Positions 53,575-63,324 of a stretch of DNA of 64,000 nt are shown in pieces; positions within the stretch are counted from its first letter, which is position 1; each line of letters starts with the position of its first letter. The DNA comes from Rosettibacter primus. Lineage in GTDB: Bacteria > Bacteroidota > Ignavibacteria > Ignavibacteriales > Melioribacteraceae. The stretch covers positions 27,513 through 91,512 of the forward strand of contig NZ_JAYKGK010000012.1 of the NCBI RefSeq assembly GCF_036860675.1, in the 5' to 3' direction. The notes below the pieces were generated by a model. It worked only from the letters and a program-made list of their open reading frames with translations. It was not told the DNA's origin and did not search any database. The position numbers and the translations under genes were made by a program.

Positions 53575-54426
53575 TTAATTTGTTTTGTATTTAGACCTTG
53601 TAATAATTCTAAAAGCTATGCTAAAGATAGAAATAAATAAAATTAAGACAAGAGCAGCAGTCCATGCTTGGTTATTCCAGTCTTCAAATGGAGCTCGAGC
53701 ATAATCATATATATATACAGTAAGCGAAGCTATCGGTTGAAATATGTTTGTCGACCAAAATCGATTCCCCAGAGCTGTAAAAAGCAAAGGTGCTGTTTCA
53801 CCTGCAGCTCTTGATAATGCTAATAAAATTCCTGTAGCAATACCTTTCCATGCAGTTCTTAAAACAATGAATAATGATGTTTTCCATTTGGGAATTCCCA
53901 AACCTAATCCAGCTTCACGATAACTATGTGGAACTAATTTAATCATTTCTTCTGTAGTTCTCGTAACTGTTGGTATCATTAAAATTGCCAAAGCTACACC
54001 ACCAGCCAGTGCTGAAAAATGTCCCATAGGAATCACAACCAAAGTATAAGCAACCACACCAATAACAATTGAAGGGATACCACTTAAAACATCTGTTAAA
54101 AATCTTAAAAGTAAACCAAATTTATTATTCCCAAATTCAGCTAAATAAATTCCAGCCATAATTCCTATAGGTAATCCAATAAGAGCACCAATTCCAACTA
54201 AAATTAAAGTTCCTACAATTGCATTTGCCATACCTCCACCGGGTTCACCAACAGGTTTTGGCATGGAAATAAAAAAATCAATATTTAAGTGAGTAATTCC
54301 TTTTGAAACAGTATAATAAAATATAAAAGCAAGCGGGACTACTGCAGTTAATGCGGCTATAAAAGTTAATCCCATAACGATAAAACTTACAATCTTACGG
54401 TAAATTAATTTTCTTTTATAATTCAT
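53575..54426 (-). CDS. pstA: Phosphate ABC transporter permease PstA
   Basis: The product, about 283 aa, has six membrane helices and a binding-protein-dependent transport domain with MPTVTRTTEEMIKLVPHSYREAGLGLGIPKWKTS, the EAA-like loop that contacts PstB. The start at ATG 54426 overlaps the pstC stop as ATGA; an in-frame ATG at 54441 is possible too. It pairs with PstC to form the channel. Confidence 0.94.
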   Translation of the reverse strand: MNYKRKLIYRKIVSFIVMGLTFIAALTAVVPLAFIFYYTVSKGITHLNIDFFISMPKPVGEPGGGMANAIVGTLILVGIGALIGLPIGIMAGIYLAEFGNNKFGLLLRFLTDVLSGIPSIVIGVVAYTLVVIPMGHFSALAGGVALAILMIPTVTRTTEEMIKLVPHSYREAGLGLGIPKWKTSLFIVLRTAWKGIATGILLALSRAAGETAPLLFTALGNRFWSTNIFQPIASLTVYIYDYARAPFEDWNNQAWTAALVLILFISIFSIAFRIITRSKYKTN

Positions 54427-55433
54427 AAAACTTTTTTCCATTTAGATTCTAAACTCCACACAAGAAAGCGAGCTGCTGCATTAATAATAATTGTAATAAC
54501 AAACAGTATTAATGCTAATTCAATTAAAGCACTCAAATACAATTCTGAGGTAGCTTCTGTAAATTCATTTGCTATAACGCTTGCCATAGTATAAGCCGGG
54601 TCAAAAAGCGATGCAGAAATTATTGGTCTATTCCCTATTACCATTGTTACAGCCATAGTCTCGCCAATTGCTCTGCCTAATCCAAGCATTGTAGCACCAA
54701 GAATTCCTGACTTAGAATTAGCAAGAACTATTTTAGTTGCTTCCCATTTTGTAGCTCCCAAGGCTAAAGCTGCTTCTTTTTGAATTGAGGGAACTGATTT
54801 CATTATATCACGAGAAATAGAAGTAATTATTGGTAAAACCATAATAGATAAAATTATTGAGGCAGCAAGCATTCCAAATCCATACATTGGTCCTCTAAAA
54901 AAAGGAAGAAATCCTAAATGTTCATAAAGAAAAGGTTGAACATTTTCTCTTAGCCATGGGACCAACACAAATATTCCCCACAATCCATACACAATACTTG
55001 GAACCCCCGCTAATAATTCAACAAGGAATGATAATGGTTTTTCTAACCAGCGAGGCGCTAATTCAGATAAATAAATTGCAACACCAATACTAAAAGGGAC
55101 TGCAATTAATAATGCTAAAAAAGATGAAACAAGAGTCCCAAAAATAGAAGGCAGTGCACCATAAATTTCAGCAACTGGGTCCCATGTTGTTTCAGTCAAA
55201 AATTTTAAACCAAATTTTGATATCGAGAGTTTAGAGCCGATGTACATTTCATAACCCATAAGAAAAACAAGAAGTAAAACAATAACTGCAAAAATCAGAG
55301 TTAACTTTTCGTAAATAAAATCACCAAAATTTATTTTTTTAGAAAAGTTAGATTTATCGGCATTAATTTTTTTCAATTTATTATTTATAATATCATTGAT
55401 TTTAATATTGTTAACATCAATTTCTTTTTCCAA
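54423..55433 (-). CDS. pstC: Phosphate ABC transporter permease PstC
   Basis: The 336-aa permease has an extended charged N-terminus (about 1-50), six helices and the EAA loop IQKEAALALGATKWEATKIVL, then GLGRAIGETMAVTMVIGN. It starts at TTG 55433, eight bases after GAGG, 17 bp downstream of pstS. The cytoplasmic extension is typical of PstC. Confidence 0.94.
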   Translation of the reverse strand: MEKEIDVNNIKINDIINNKLKKINADKSNFSKKINFGDFIYEKLTLIFAVIVLLLVFLMGYEMYIGSKLSISKFGLKFLTETTWDPVAEIYGALPSIFGTLVSSFLALLIAVPFSIGVAIYLSELAPRWLEKPLSFLVELLAGVPSIVYGLWGIFVLVPWLRENVQPFLYEHLGFLPFFRGPMYGFGMLAASIILSIMVLPIITSISRDIMKSVPSIQKEAALALGATKWEATKIVLANSKSGILGATMLGLGRAIGETMAVTMVIGNRPIISASLFDPAYTMASVIANEFTEATSELYLSALIELALILFVITIIINAAARFLVWSLESKWKKVL

Positions 55434-55450
55434 AGTTAAAGCCTCGGATT

Positions 55451-56500
55451 TTATTTTACATTTATAGGTTTACCATTGAGAGTTAAAGAATTAATTTTCT
55501 TTTCGTTTAATTTAATAACTGATTTTGGAAGTGGAGCATAATACAACTCTTCGGCATAAGCTTGGCCTTTTTCCATTGCCCATTTTAAGAATTTTACGAG
55601 TGCTTCTGCTTTCTTTTTATCTTTCATATCCTTATAAACTAATAACCATGTAAATCCAGAAATAGGATATGAATCTTTTCCATCTGCATCTGTAATCATT
55701 GCTCTTAAATCTTCAGGCATATTTTTAGAAGCCCCGTCGGAAGCAGCTGTAACAGTTTTAAAATTAGGTTCAATAAAATTGCCGGCTTTGTTTTTTATAA
55801 ATGCATAGGGTAAATGATTTTTAACTGCATAAGCTAATTCTATATAACCAATTGCACCAATAGACTGCTTTATAACACCTGTAACGCCTTCATTTCCTTT
55901 TCCACCTAAACCAACAGGCCAATTCACAGATGTATTGCAACCTACCTTTTTTTCCCATTCTTTACTTACCTTGGTAAGATAATTTGTAAAGATATAAGTA
56001 GTACCACTTCCATCTGATCTATGAACAACAATTATACTTCTGTTAGGAAGTTTTACTCCTGGATTTAATTCTGTAATTCTTTTATCGTTCCACATATAGA
56101 TTTTTCCAAGAAAAATATCTGCAATTGTAGGACCATCTAATTTCAATGGCTGCTTAAGTTCTGGTAAGTTATAGCTTAATACAACAGCACCAAGAACTGT
56201 TGGTATGTGAACAATTTCAGTTCCTCTTTTTTGTTTAGCTTCCTTTAGTTGTTCATCACTCATTGGACCATCGCTTGCACCAAAATCAACGGTTCCTTCA
56301 ATTACCTGTTTAATTCCGCCACCGCTTCCAATTGATTGATAATTAATTTGAACACCTGTTAATTTCTTAAATTCATCAAACCATTTTGAATAAATTACGT
56401 AAGGAAAGGTCGCTCCAGCAGCATTTAATTGAACCTGGGCTTTGGTTATTGATATTGAATATAATACTAAAAGTAATAGATAAATTATTCCTTTTCGCAT
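55451..56500 (-). CDS. pstS: Phosphate-binding protein PstS
   Basis: The product, about 349 aa, captures phosphate in the periplasm. Start ATG 56500 follows GGGGA and gives signal peptide MRKGIIYLLLLVLYSISITKAQ. Phosphate-binding segments are GAGATFPYVIYSKWFDEF, GSGGGIKQVIEGTVDFGASDGPM and VVHRSDGSGTTYIFTNYL. No lipobox is seen, so it is likely soluble. The upstream frame to 56554 overlaps the porin and is not expected to be used. Confidence 0.95.
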   Translation of the reverse strand: MRKGIIYLLLLVLYSISITKAQVQLNAAGATFPYVIYSKWFDEFKKLTGVQINYQSIGSGGGIKQVIEGTVDFGASDGPMSDEQLKEAKQKRGTEIVHIPTVLGAVVLSYNLPELKQPLKLDGPTIADIFLGKIYMWNDKRITELNPGVKLPNRSIIVVHRSDGSGTTYIFTNYLTKVSKEWEKKVGCNTSVNWPVGLGGKGNEGVTGVIKQSIGAIGYIELAYAVKNHLPYAFIKNKAGNFIEPNFKTVTAASDGASKNMPEDLRAMITDADGKDSYPISGFTWLLVYKDMKDKKKAEALVKFLKWAMEKGQAYAEELYYAPLPKSVIKLNEKKINSLTLNGKPINVK

Positions 56501-56550
56501 TTTTTCCCCGTCTATTTTATTATTAAAAATTTTTTGAATATACAACCTCA

Positions 56551-57579
56551 TCAAAATTCCCAGAAAAATGTTAATCTTGGCACCACATCATTATTCCCAT
56601 TATAATATGTTTTTATTTCACAATTAGGAGAAAGATGAACTTTAGAAACAGGTTTATAATCAAGCGCCAAAAGAATTAATGAATTGTTGTCAAAATTTTT
56701 AACGGAATTTGGGTCATAATAATCATATCTACCAACAATATTTATTTTATTATTCAAAGAAAAATAAGCCCACATTGATATCCCGTAAGATTCTAAATTT
56801 TCCAAATGCATAATCTCTGATTCTTTATAACCATTTTGAACTGTCCTATAAAATGTTTCAATTCCGAAAGAAATTTTTTCAAACTTATAACTACCAAAAA
56901 AAGCAATTACAATGCTATTATTCTTTTTAGAAGTATTGTCAGATTTATCAAAAATAAAAGTATTACTTGCATAATCGGCGTAAGTTGTTATAATCATATT
57001 TTTATATGGATGAAATTCAAGCAAACCATAAAATCTTTTATGTCTATTATTTTCAGGACCGCTATTAGCATTGTTACCAATTTTAATCCAATATTTAATA
57101 TTTCCATCTGAAATCAAATTTCCTCTTAAATCAATTCCCATATCTCTACTCGACACAATTCCATTATAATCAAGAATTGTTTTTTCAAGAAATCGATTAT
57201 TCCATACTTGAGTTGAGATTTCAAAAGCCGGGGTAGGTGAAATTCCTATGTATAAATTTGAGCCTTCAAAAATATTAACCCATTCCAAATAAGCATCTTT
57301 TACCCAGACATTCATTTTGTTTGATGATGTTTTCATATCATAAATATTGTCTGCTTCTAATCGAAATCTTGATTTGAAATTATCTGTTATTTTGTAATCT
57401 GTTGTAATAAAAATTCTTCTGAACTGAAATCCATTCATTCCTTCATAACTTGAATTGTTTTGTTTGAGATTATAAAAATAATCTCCAAACATAAGTCCAC
57501 TAAACTTAGGTAAGTTTTGAGCAGATAAAAATGAGCTAATAAAAAAGAACACACAAATTGGTGTGAAAATAAATTTCAT
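56551..57579 (-). CDS. Outer-membrane porin of the phosphate locus
   Basis: The 342-aa protein has signal peptide MKFIFTPICVFFFISSFLSAQ, then barrel strands such as FQFRRIFITTDYKITDNFKSRFRLEAD and ends VVPRLTFFWEF, an outer-membrane assembly signal. It resembles phosphate-selective porin O/P-type proteins, and its place 50 bp before pstS and behind Pho-box-like repeats supports phosphate or anion passage. Function inferred from context. Confidence 0.8.
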   Translation of the reverse strand: MKFIFTPICVFFFISSFLSAQNLPKFSGLMFGDYFYNLKQNNSSYEGMNGFQFRRIFITTDYKITDNFKSRFRLEADNIYDMKTSSNKMNVWVKDAYLEWVNIFEGSNLYIGISPTPAFEISTQVWNNRFLEKTILDYNGIVSSRDMGIDLRGNLISDGNIKYWIKIGNNANSGPENNRHKRFYGLLEFHPYKNMIITTYADYASNTFIFDKSDNTSKKNNSIVIAFFGSYKFEKISFGIETFYRTVQNGYKESEIMHLENLESYGISMWAYFSLNNKINIVGRYDYYDPNSVKNFDNNSLILLALDYKPVSKVHLSPNCEIKTYYNGNNDVVPRLTFFWEF

Positions 57580-57654
57580 TGTACTCTCTCTCTCCTCTGC
57601 TACAATAAAGAAAAAATTTAACAGTTAAAAATACATTTTGTGAATAATTGTCAA

Positions 57655-57671
57655 TGTTAAGAAAATGTTAA
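57655..57671 (-). promoter_or_regulatory. Pho-box-like repeats upstream of the porin-pst operon
   Basis: Two TGTTAA words (TTAACA on the minus strand) start at 57655 and 57666, exactly 11 bp apart, about 80 bp before the porin ATG. A weak third unit may sit at 57644. The same repeat and period occur four times before the TonB receptor. Confidence 0.6.
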
Positions 57672-57683
57672 TTTTTAATTACT

Positions 57684-57716
57684 AAAAAAGGTGCCCCCTT
57701 TTGAAGGGAACACCTT
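57684..57716 (-). terminator. Rho-independent terminator of the T9SS-protein gene
   Basis: Outer stem AAAGGTG/CACCTTT with an inner CCCTT/AAGGG pair, followed on the minus strand by TTTTTT. It lies about 30 bp beyond the stop of the T9SS-protein gene and separates it from the porin operon. Confidence 0.75.
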
Positions 57717-57744
57717 TAGAGAGAGAGGAGAGAGAGTACCAAAA

Positions 57745-59388
57745 TTATTTCATCAATGTCATTTTCTTTACTGCAGTGAAATTATTTGACTCGAGTTTAT
57801 AAATATAAACTCCAGAAGGAAGATTTTCAGCATTCCAATTTATAAAGTATGTACCAGCATCTTTATAACCATCAATGAGTTTTGCTATTTCCTGTCCCAA
57901 TGAATTATAAACAATCAAATTCACATAACCTGATTTTGGCAATGTGAATGAAATGGTAGTATTAGGATTAAATGGATTTGGATAATTTTGATACAACTGA
58001 AAATCAGCTGGTATATTTTTATTATATGTTTCTTTAACATCTGTCAAAGTATAATCAGTATTTTGCGGATCATAATTTGTCCAGCGTTCGTCCCATCGTG
58101 GTCCATTCGGGTTGAATGCGCCAATATAATTTACATGTGTAAAAAAATTATCTTTTAATCTATCGTTATTAAAACTTGCATTTGTTGAAGCATATGAATT
58201 AGATGCAGGTATTGGATTTGGATTTGTGAGATTAAATGGATCAATTAAACCGACATCGCTACTTTTATCAAATGTCTTATTACCAAAATCAGGGTTATTA
58301 AACCATGTAACAACATCAAAACCATTAACATTTGTAGTTAGATTTTTACCTGATTGTGACCCTGCTATAATAGTATTTCTTATTTGTAAGTCATTTGCAA
58401 TAGCACCATCTGCTGAATTCTGTCCATCAATTAAAAGTCCAACTGGATAACCCATAATTATTGAATTATAAATTGATGTAAGAGCCGATCTTCTTAAATG
58501 AGCACCTCTTTTGTAATTCGAATTAAATTGTGTAAAATCTGGCGAAGGAAGTGGTCCTATTAGAGTAACATTAGAAAAAATTGGTTGTGTCCTTGGTGAA
58601 TTTAGTGTACCAGTTCCATCATTATCAGATTCAAAACCGTTGCTGCCACTTATGTCTGCCATGTTCGGGTCCCTAAAACCAAATAAAAATTGGCATTTCC
58701 CTCTATAACCAAAGTCAGTATCAAACTCATCATCTAAACCTTTATAAGCAATTAAGTATTTACAATTAACTGTTCCACCAAAACATTCAAATGAGTCATC
58801 CCCACTATAACTTACTTGCACATACTCAATAATAGTTTTCCTTCCTACTCCACCCAAAGTTAAACCATTAATTTCATTATCAGGAAGAAAAGCTATACCA
58901 GGGAATTCAATTCTTACATATTTAAGAACTCCACTGCTGTCATCATCATTTGGTTTATCTCCTCCGCCATAAACTGTGCCTGTACCGCCCTCAATAACTG
59001 CTGTTCCTCCAGGCACATTTATGCTTGCCCTCCCAGCTATTATAATACCGCCCCAATCTCCAGCCCCTCTTTGTCCTTTGGGTTGTTGGCTTGTAAATAT
59101 AATTGGTTTATCAGGTGTACCAATAGCAACAATTTTTGCGCCTCTATTTATTATTAAAGACCCCTTAGAAGATTTTTCTCCATAAATTATTGTCCCTGCA
59201 GGAATTGTTAAAGTTGCAGGTTCATTAACATTAACAAATCCTCTCAACAAATATTTTTTATTTGCATCAAGTACTTTATCGGAATTAATATTTCCTTCTA
59301 ATACTTCATCAAATGGAGCAAGTTGTGCAAATAATGATGTTGCTGATATAAAAAACAGTAAAGAAAATTTTTTGAATAATTTCAACAT
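57745..59388 (-). CDS. Secreted protein with T9SS type A sorting domain, phosphate locus
   Basis: The 547-aa protein has a signal peptide (ends SLFAQ), a beta-helix-like body with repeated NRGAKIVAIGTPDKPIIFTS and GDWGGIIIAG motifs, and a textbook T9SS tail at about 465-547: YQNYPNPFNPNTTISFTLPKSG ... LPSGVYIYKLESN. Proteins of this build often sit beside TonB receptors in Bacteroidota and are of unknown function; the Pho setting suggests capture or release of phosphate at the surface. It lies 11 bp after the receptor gene. Confidence 0.85.
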   Translation of the reverse strand: MLKLFKKFSLLFFISATSLFAQLAPFDEVLEGNINSDKVLDANKKYLLRGFVNVNEPATLTIPAGTIIYGEKSSKGSLIINRGAKIVAIGTPDKPIIFTSQQPKGQRGAGDWGGIIIAGRASINVPGGTAVIEGGTGTVYGGGDKPNDDDSSGVLKYVRIEFPGIAFLPDNEINGLTLGGVGRKTIIEYVQVSYSGDDSFECFGGTVNCKYLIAYKGLDDEFDTDFGYRGKCQFLFGFRDPNMADISGSNGFESDNDGTGTLNSPRTQPIFSNVTLIGPLPSPDFTQFNSNYKRGAHLRRSALTSIYNSIIMGYPVGLLIDGQNSADGAIANDLQIRNTIIAGSQSGKNLTTNVNGFDVVTWFNNPDFGNKTFDKSSDVGLIDPFNLTNPNPIPASNSYASTNASFNNDRLKDNFFTHVNYIGAFNPNGPRWDERWTNYDPQNTDYTLTDVKETYNKNIPADFQLYQNYPNPFNPNTTISFTLPKSGYVNLIVYNSLGQEIAKLIDGYKDAGTYFINWNAENLPSGVYIYKLESNNFTAVKKMTLMK

Positions 59389-59399
59389 GTAACCTCCTT

Positions 59400-62201
59400 T
59401 TATAATTTGTATGATATGTTAAATGATATAGATGAATTATTACTGTCCAATCGAGCTTTCTTATTTCCTTGCATAAAAGTTTTATTTTGTGCTAAGATAT
59501 CTTTAGCTGTTAATTTCAATTCTATATTTTCAGTTAGTTTATGATTTACAACAATGTCTATTATATCACGTGGTTTTTCGATAATATCATCTTCATATGC
59601 AGTTGCTACTTCAACAATTCTTTCACCAATTCGATTATATAATAAACTTATAGTCGTACCTAAATCTTGTGAATTATAAGTTAACCCGATATTTACGACA
59701 TAAGGTGATTGTCCCTGAAGTGGTCTTCCTGTTCTTGCAATTGTTGTTTCGGTTGCTTTTACTGTAACAGTAGATTTAATTAATGTAATATTTGAATTAA
59801 TTGAAAAATTAGATAATAAATTACTTATTCGACTCAACGCTAATCTTCCTTCCAACTCAATACCATAAATTTTTGCAATATCTGAATTCATATAAGTTCT
59901 TTCTGAACCTAATGCACTGCCGGAAACAACAACCTGTTCTATAGCATCTTTAATATCTTTATAGAAAATACTTGCAGATAATAATTCACTCACACCTGGA
60001 TAAGTTTCGTATCTAAAATCGTAATTTTTTACTAAGGCTCTCTTTAAATAAGGATTACCACGCAAGGATGTTTGAGTATAAAAATCAAAATATGCAAATG
60101 GTGCAAGTTCTCTTAACTCAGGTCGATTAACAGTTTGATTAGCAGATAATCTTAGATTAGTATTTTCAGAAATTTTATAAATGATATTCAAAGATGGAAG
60201 AAAATCCAAATCCTTTAATTGATAATTTAAATCTATCTGGTCGGACAAGTCTCTTGAATTAATTATCTGTACAGAATTTTCTAATCTTGTCCCGGCAATT
60301 ATTTTTAGTTCTTTATTAAAAAATGGAACACTATGTTCAAACATCAAATATGCTGCAATGTATTCTTGCTGAGCTTTATAATTATTTGTTCCATTAAGAT
60401 ATTCTTGAATTGAAAAACCATTTCTTCTGTAATTTTCTGGCGAGAAGATTTTATCCATTGGCAGATATAATAAACTAAAATCTGTATAACCATTACCGGG
60501 TGCATTGATAATGGTACCTATCAATCTCGATTTAAAATCTCTATTTTTATCTTCAATGCTTCCACCGAATTTTATTTTTACTGAAGAAACTGGAAAGGAA
60601 ATATCTATATTTATTCCTTTTGTATTCTCATCCAAATTAGAATAAAATCTTCCTCCATTTTTTAAATTTACTTGTGGTCCCAACAAAGCAGCAAACTGAT
60701 TATCACTTCCAATTTCTCTTGAATAAATCATTCTTCGATAATCCGGCTCATCACGATAGGAAATTGAGTTATATAATTTCCACTCAAATTGAAGATTGTT
60801 CAGATTGGAAAAGTAATGTTCACCACTTAATTGACCAGAATAAACGCCTCTCGATGTAAACCTTAAAGAAGATAATATTTGTTCCGTTCCAGAATCTGTA
60901 AATTGATTACCCTTAAGTTCAGAAACTTCATCATCAGATGTATGACTGTAAGTGTTCTTGAAACTTAATTTATGATAATCATTTAGTTTATAACTAAGAT
61001 TCAGTATTCCTCCCCAAAGAGTTGAATAAGTAGATTGCTCACCGGAGTAATTAAATCTTGGTTCACCACTTGCTTCAAATTCATTTCTTTCAAGAGAAAT
61101 TTTGTTGAATTGATTTCGATATGATAATGCAGCTACAAAACCAAACTTAGGACCAAATATCGTAACTCCATCGCCTACTGAAATCATAAATCCACCATTC
61201 AATGGAGCTTTCGTTTGTTTTACAGACCAATTATTCGGTAAAGATTTAGCATATTCTAAAATTTCATTCGATGAATAATTTCCTTTACTCAAATTTGTAG
61301 GTATGGTTGAAGGAAGAGTTCTTGAGCCGTCATCAATTCCAAGAAAATCAAGTTTGCCGCCTTTATATGTCTTGAAACTCGAGAAGGTAATATTGTTTGT
61401 ATAAGAACTCGTTAATGACACATTAAACTTTAGTTTATCAGGAAAATCAATTGTGTTTATGTTAACCAATCCTCCAGCAAAATTTCCTGGTTTATCAGGA
61501 GTATAAGTTTTTTCAATTATTGTGTTATCAAGTAAATTTGAAGGAATTAGGTCAAAAGCAAATGATTTTTTATCTGGCTCTGTACTTGATAGTGGTGTAT
61601 TGTTAAGCATTGCATTACTATATCGTTCACTTGTGCCTCTTACAAAAACGAATTTATTGTCTACTATAGATACTCCTGTTATTCTTTTCAATGCTTCGCT
61701 TGATGTTGCATCAGGCGATTTTTTAATTTGTTCAGCAGTTATTCCATCACTTATTGTTATTGAATTTTTTTGTTTATTCAATAGTGCGGCTTCATAAGAA
61801 TTATCAGCTTTACTAATCACAATTACTTCTTCAACATTAATTGCTTCGGGTTTCAAAGCAACATTAACAATTGTTTTTTGACCTGCTAAAACTTTTATAT
61901 TGGAAATTTTTGTTTTAGCATATGAGATATAGCTAACAATCAACTCGTATTCACCGGGTTCTATATTTGATATTAGATAATTACCGTCCAAGTCACTTGC
62001 AGCACCATAATTTGTATTAGCTAAAACTATATTTGCCCCAATAATTGGCTCACCTGTTGATTGGTCAATAATTTTCCCGCCAATTGCCCCCTTTGTTTTA
62101 GTTTGTGCTGATATGCTTACATTCACAAGTAAAAATATTAATAATGATTTGGTTAAGAATTTCATGATTGTTTTAATATTATTATTGTATAAAGTGTACA
62201 T
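59400..62201 (-). CDS. TonB-dependent receptor with carboxypeptidase-like N-domain
   Basis: The 933-aa outer-membrane receptor starts at ATG 62201 behind GAGGAG, with signal peptide ending SISAQ. A carboxypeptidase regulatory-like domain (GKIIDQSTGEPIIGANIVLANTNYG) comes first, then the plug (SSEALKRITGVSIVDNKFVFVRGTSERYSNAMLN) and a 22-strand-type barrel ending SSISFNISYKL. A second ATG at 62165 has no ribosome site. It is preceded by four 11-bp-spaced Pho-box-like repeats, so it probably imports a phosphorus compound in phosphate starvation. Confidence 0.92.
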   Translation of the reverse strand: MYTLYNNNIKTIMKFLTKSLLIFLLVNVSISAQTKTKGAIGGKIIDQSTGEPIIGANIVLANTNYGAASDLDGNYLISNIEPGEYELIVSYISYAKTKISNIKVLAGQKTIVNVALKPEAINVEEVIVISKADNSYEAALLNKQKNSITISDGITAEQIKKSPDATSSEALKRITGVSIVDNKFVFVRGTSERYSNAMLNNTPLSSTEPDKKSFAFDLIPSNLLDNTIIEKTYTPDKPGNFAGGLVNINTIDFPDKLKFNVSLTSSYTNNITFSSFKTYKGGKLDFLGIDDGSRTLPSTIPTNLSKGNYSSNEILEYAKSLPNNWSVKQTKAPLNGGFMISVGDGVTIFGPKFGFVAALSYRNQFNKISLERNEFEASGEPRFNYSGEQSTYSTLWGGILNLSYKLNDYHKLSFKNTYSHTSDDEVSELKGNQFTDSGTEQILSSLRFTSRGVYSGQLSGEHYFSNLNNLQFEWKLYNSISYRDEPDYRRMIYSREIGSDNQFAALLGPQVNLKNGGRFYSNLDENTKGINIDISFPVSSVKIKFGGSIEDKNRDFKSRLIGTIINAPGNGYTDFSLLYLPMDKIFSPENYRRNGFSIQEYLNGTNNYKAQQEYIAAYLMFEHSVPFFNKELKIIAGTRLENSVQIINSRDLSDQIDLNYQLKDLDFLPSLNIIYKISENTNLRLSANQTVNRPELRELAPFAYFDFYTQTSLRGNPYLKRALVKNYDFRYETYPGVSELLSASIFYKDIKDAIEQVVVSGSALGSERTYMNSDIAKIYGIELEGRLALSRISNLLSNFSINSNITLIKSTVTVKATETTIARTGRPLQGQSPYVVNIGLTYNSQDLGTTISLLYNRIGERIVEVATAYEDDIIEKPRDIIDIVVNHKLTENIELKLTAKDILAQNKTFMQGNKKARLDSNNSSISFNISYKL

Positions 62202-62230
62202 CTCTTACTCCTCTTCTTAAATTGCTGTAG

Positions 62231-62238
62231 CAAAAGTA
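62231..62238 (-). promoter_or_regulatory. Bacteroidota-type -7 element for the TonB receptor gene
   Basis: The minus strand reads TACTTTTG, an exact match to the Bacteroidota consensus TAnnTTTG. It sits between the Pho-box-like repeats and the receptor ATG, 9 bp from the nearest repeat, where an activator replacing the -33 element would be expected. Confidence 0.45.
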
Positions 62239-62247
62239 AGATGGGTA

Positions 62248-62286
62248 TGTTAACTCATCATTAAGAGAGTGTTAAGGAAATGTTAA
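62248..62286 (-). promoter_or_regulatory. Four 11-bp-spaced Pho-box-like repeats
   Basis: TGTTAA, CATTAA, TGTTAA and TGTTAA start at 62248, 62259, 62270 and 62281, exactly 11 bp apart (TTAACA-type on the minus strand). TTAACA repeats at about 11 bp are the known PhoP-binding pattern in Bacillus, and PhoB boxes elsewhere have the same period. The site precedes a TonB receptor in a pst locus. Confidence 0.75.
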
Positions 62287-62373
62287 GTTTTTTAGATGAG
62301 AGTATGAATTATTGTAAGCTGAAATACATATAAATTATTAGGGGCAATTTCCTTGTATGATTAATATATAAAA

Positions 62374-63180
62374 TTATAACTGCTCTTGAATCAAATCTTT
62401 TCTGTTCCATTCGATAAATTTATTTTTAATAAACTCAATTACTTTTTGATGTTCTTCATTACCACTACCAGTAATTTTCATTGGTTCGCCAAAACAAATT
62501 TTTACTTCCTTCAATGGATCAATTTTCCCAAAATCTTTTATTAACTTTCCATTGCCCCATGCATCAGTTAAAAGTGCAACTGGAATTATGGGGACATTAT
62601 TTCGTTTTGCTAATTTTATTCCCAAAGTATTAAATCCGGAAGTATTTAAATAAAGAGACCTTGTTCTTTGTGGAAAAATTATGATTGATTTACCCTTTGC
62701 TATTTTTTCACTGCCTTGATTTAACACTGCGATTAAATCTTCTCTTGGATTTTTTCTTGTAACTAAAATTGGGTCTCGTGCCGCAGATACAGGTCCAAAT
62801 AATGGAAATCGAACAAGCTCTTCTTTCATAACGTAAACAATTCTTTTTACTGGGTGAATAATTACTGGAAAGATAAAAGTCTCTAATACACTCATATGAT
62901 TTGAAATAAAAATTACAGGACCATCAACTTTTTTAAGGTTGTTCATTCCTGTGATATGAAATTTTATTCCGGTTCTTTCAAGACCCCTCATTATATCCAG
63001 TGAAGAATAAATCCATTTATCATCATCATATATTCCTTTCACCGCTTGACGATTACAATAATAAACTATACGAAGTAAATGACGGAAATAAAAATATAAG
63101 GATGGAAATGGCTTTCTGTGATAGTGATTAGTAGTTATATATTCATCTCGTTCAGCAAGAATTATATTTGAATGTTTCAT
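62374..63180 (-). CDS. 1-acyl-glycerol-3-phosphate acyltransferase-like (PlsC family)
   Basis: The 268-aa protein has the PlsC fold. The catalytic block reads ISNHMSVLETF, with Glu where the usual H-x4-D has Asp, and the later EGTRS block is FPQRTRS. Both changes recur in a subfamily I know from memory (NHMSTLE plus FPQTTR), so it is a family variant rather than damage. It should acylate lysophosphatidate or a related lipid at the membrane. Start at ATG 63180. Confidence 0.85.
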   Translation of the reverse strand: MKHSNIILAERDEYITTNHYHRKPFPSLYFYFRHLLRIVYYCNRQAVKGIYDDDKWIYSSLDIMRGLERTGIKFHITGMNNLKKVDGPVIFISNHMSVLETFIFPVIIHPVKRIVYVMKEELVRFPLFGPVSAARDPILVTRKNPREDLIAVLNQGSEKIAKGKSIIIFPQRTRSLYLNTSGFNTLGIKLAKRNNVPIIPVALLTDAWGNGKLIKDFGKIDPLKEVKICFGEPMKITGSGNEEHQKVIEFIKNKFIEWNRKDLIQEQL

Positions 63181-63324
63181 AAAAATTATTTTTTATTCAA
63201 AGGAAAATTATAAAAAATAATAATTATTTTTTTAAACTCACTAAAAACAATCATTAACATAATTTTCTTAAATTCTATGGAACAAAATTACATAAACATA
63301 TCATATTGCAATAAGGAGGTAAAC

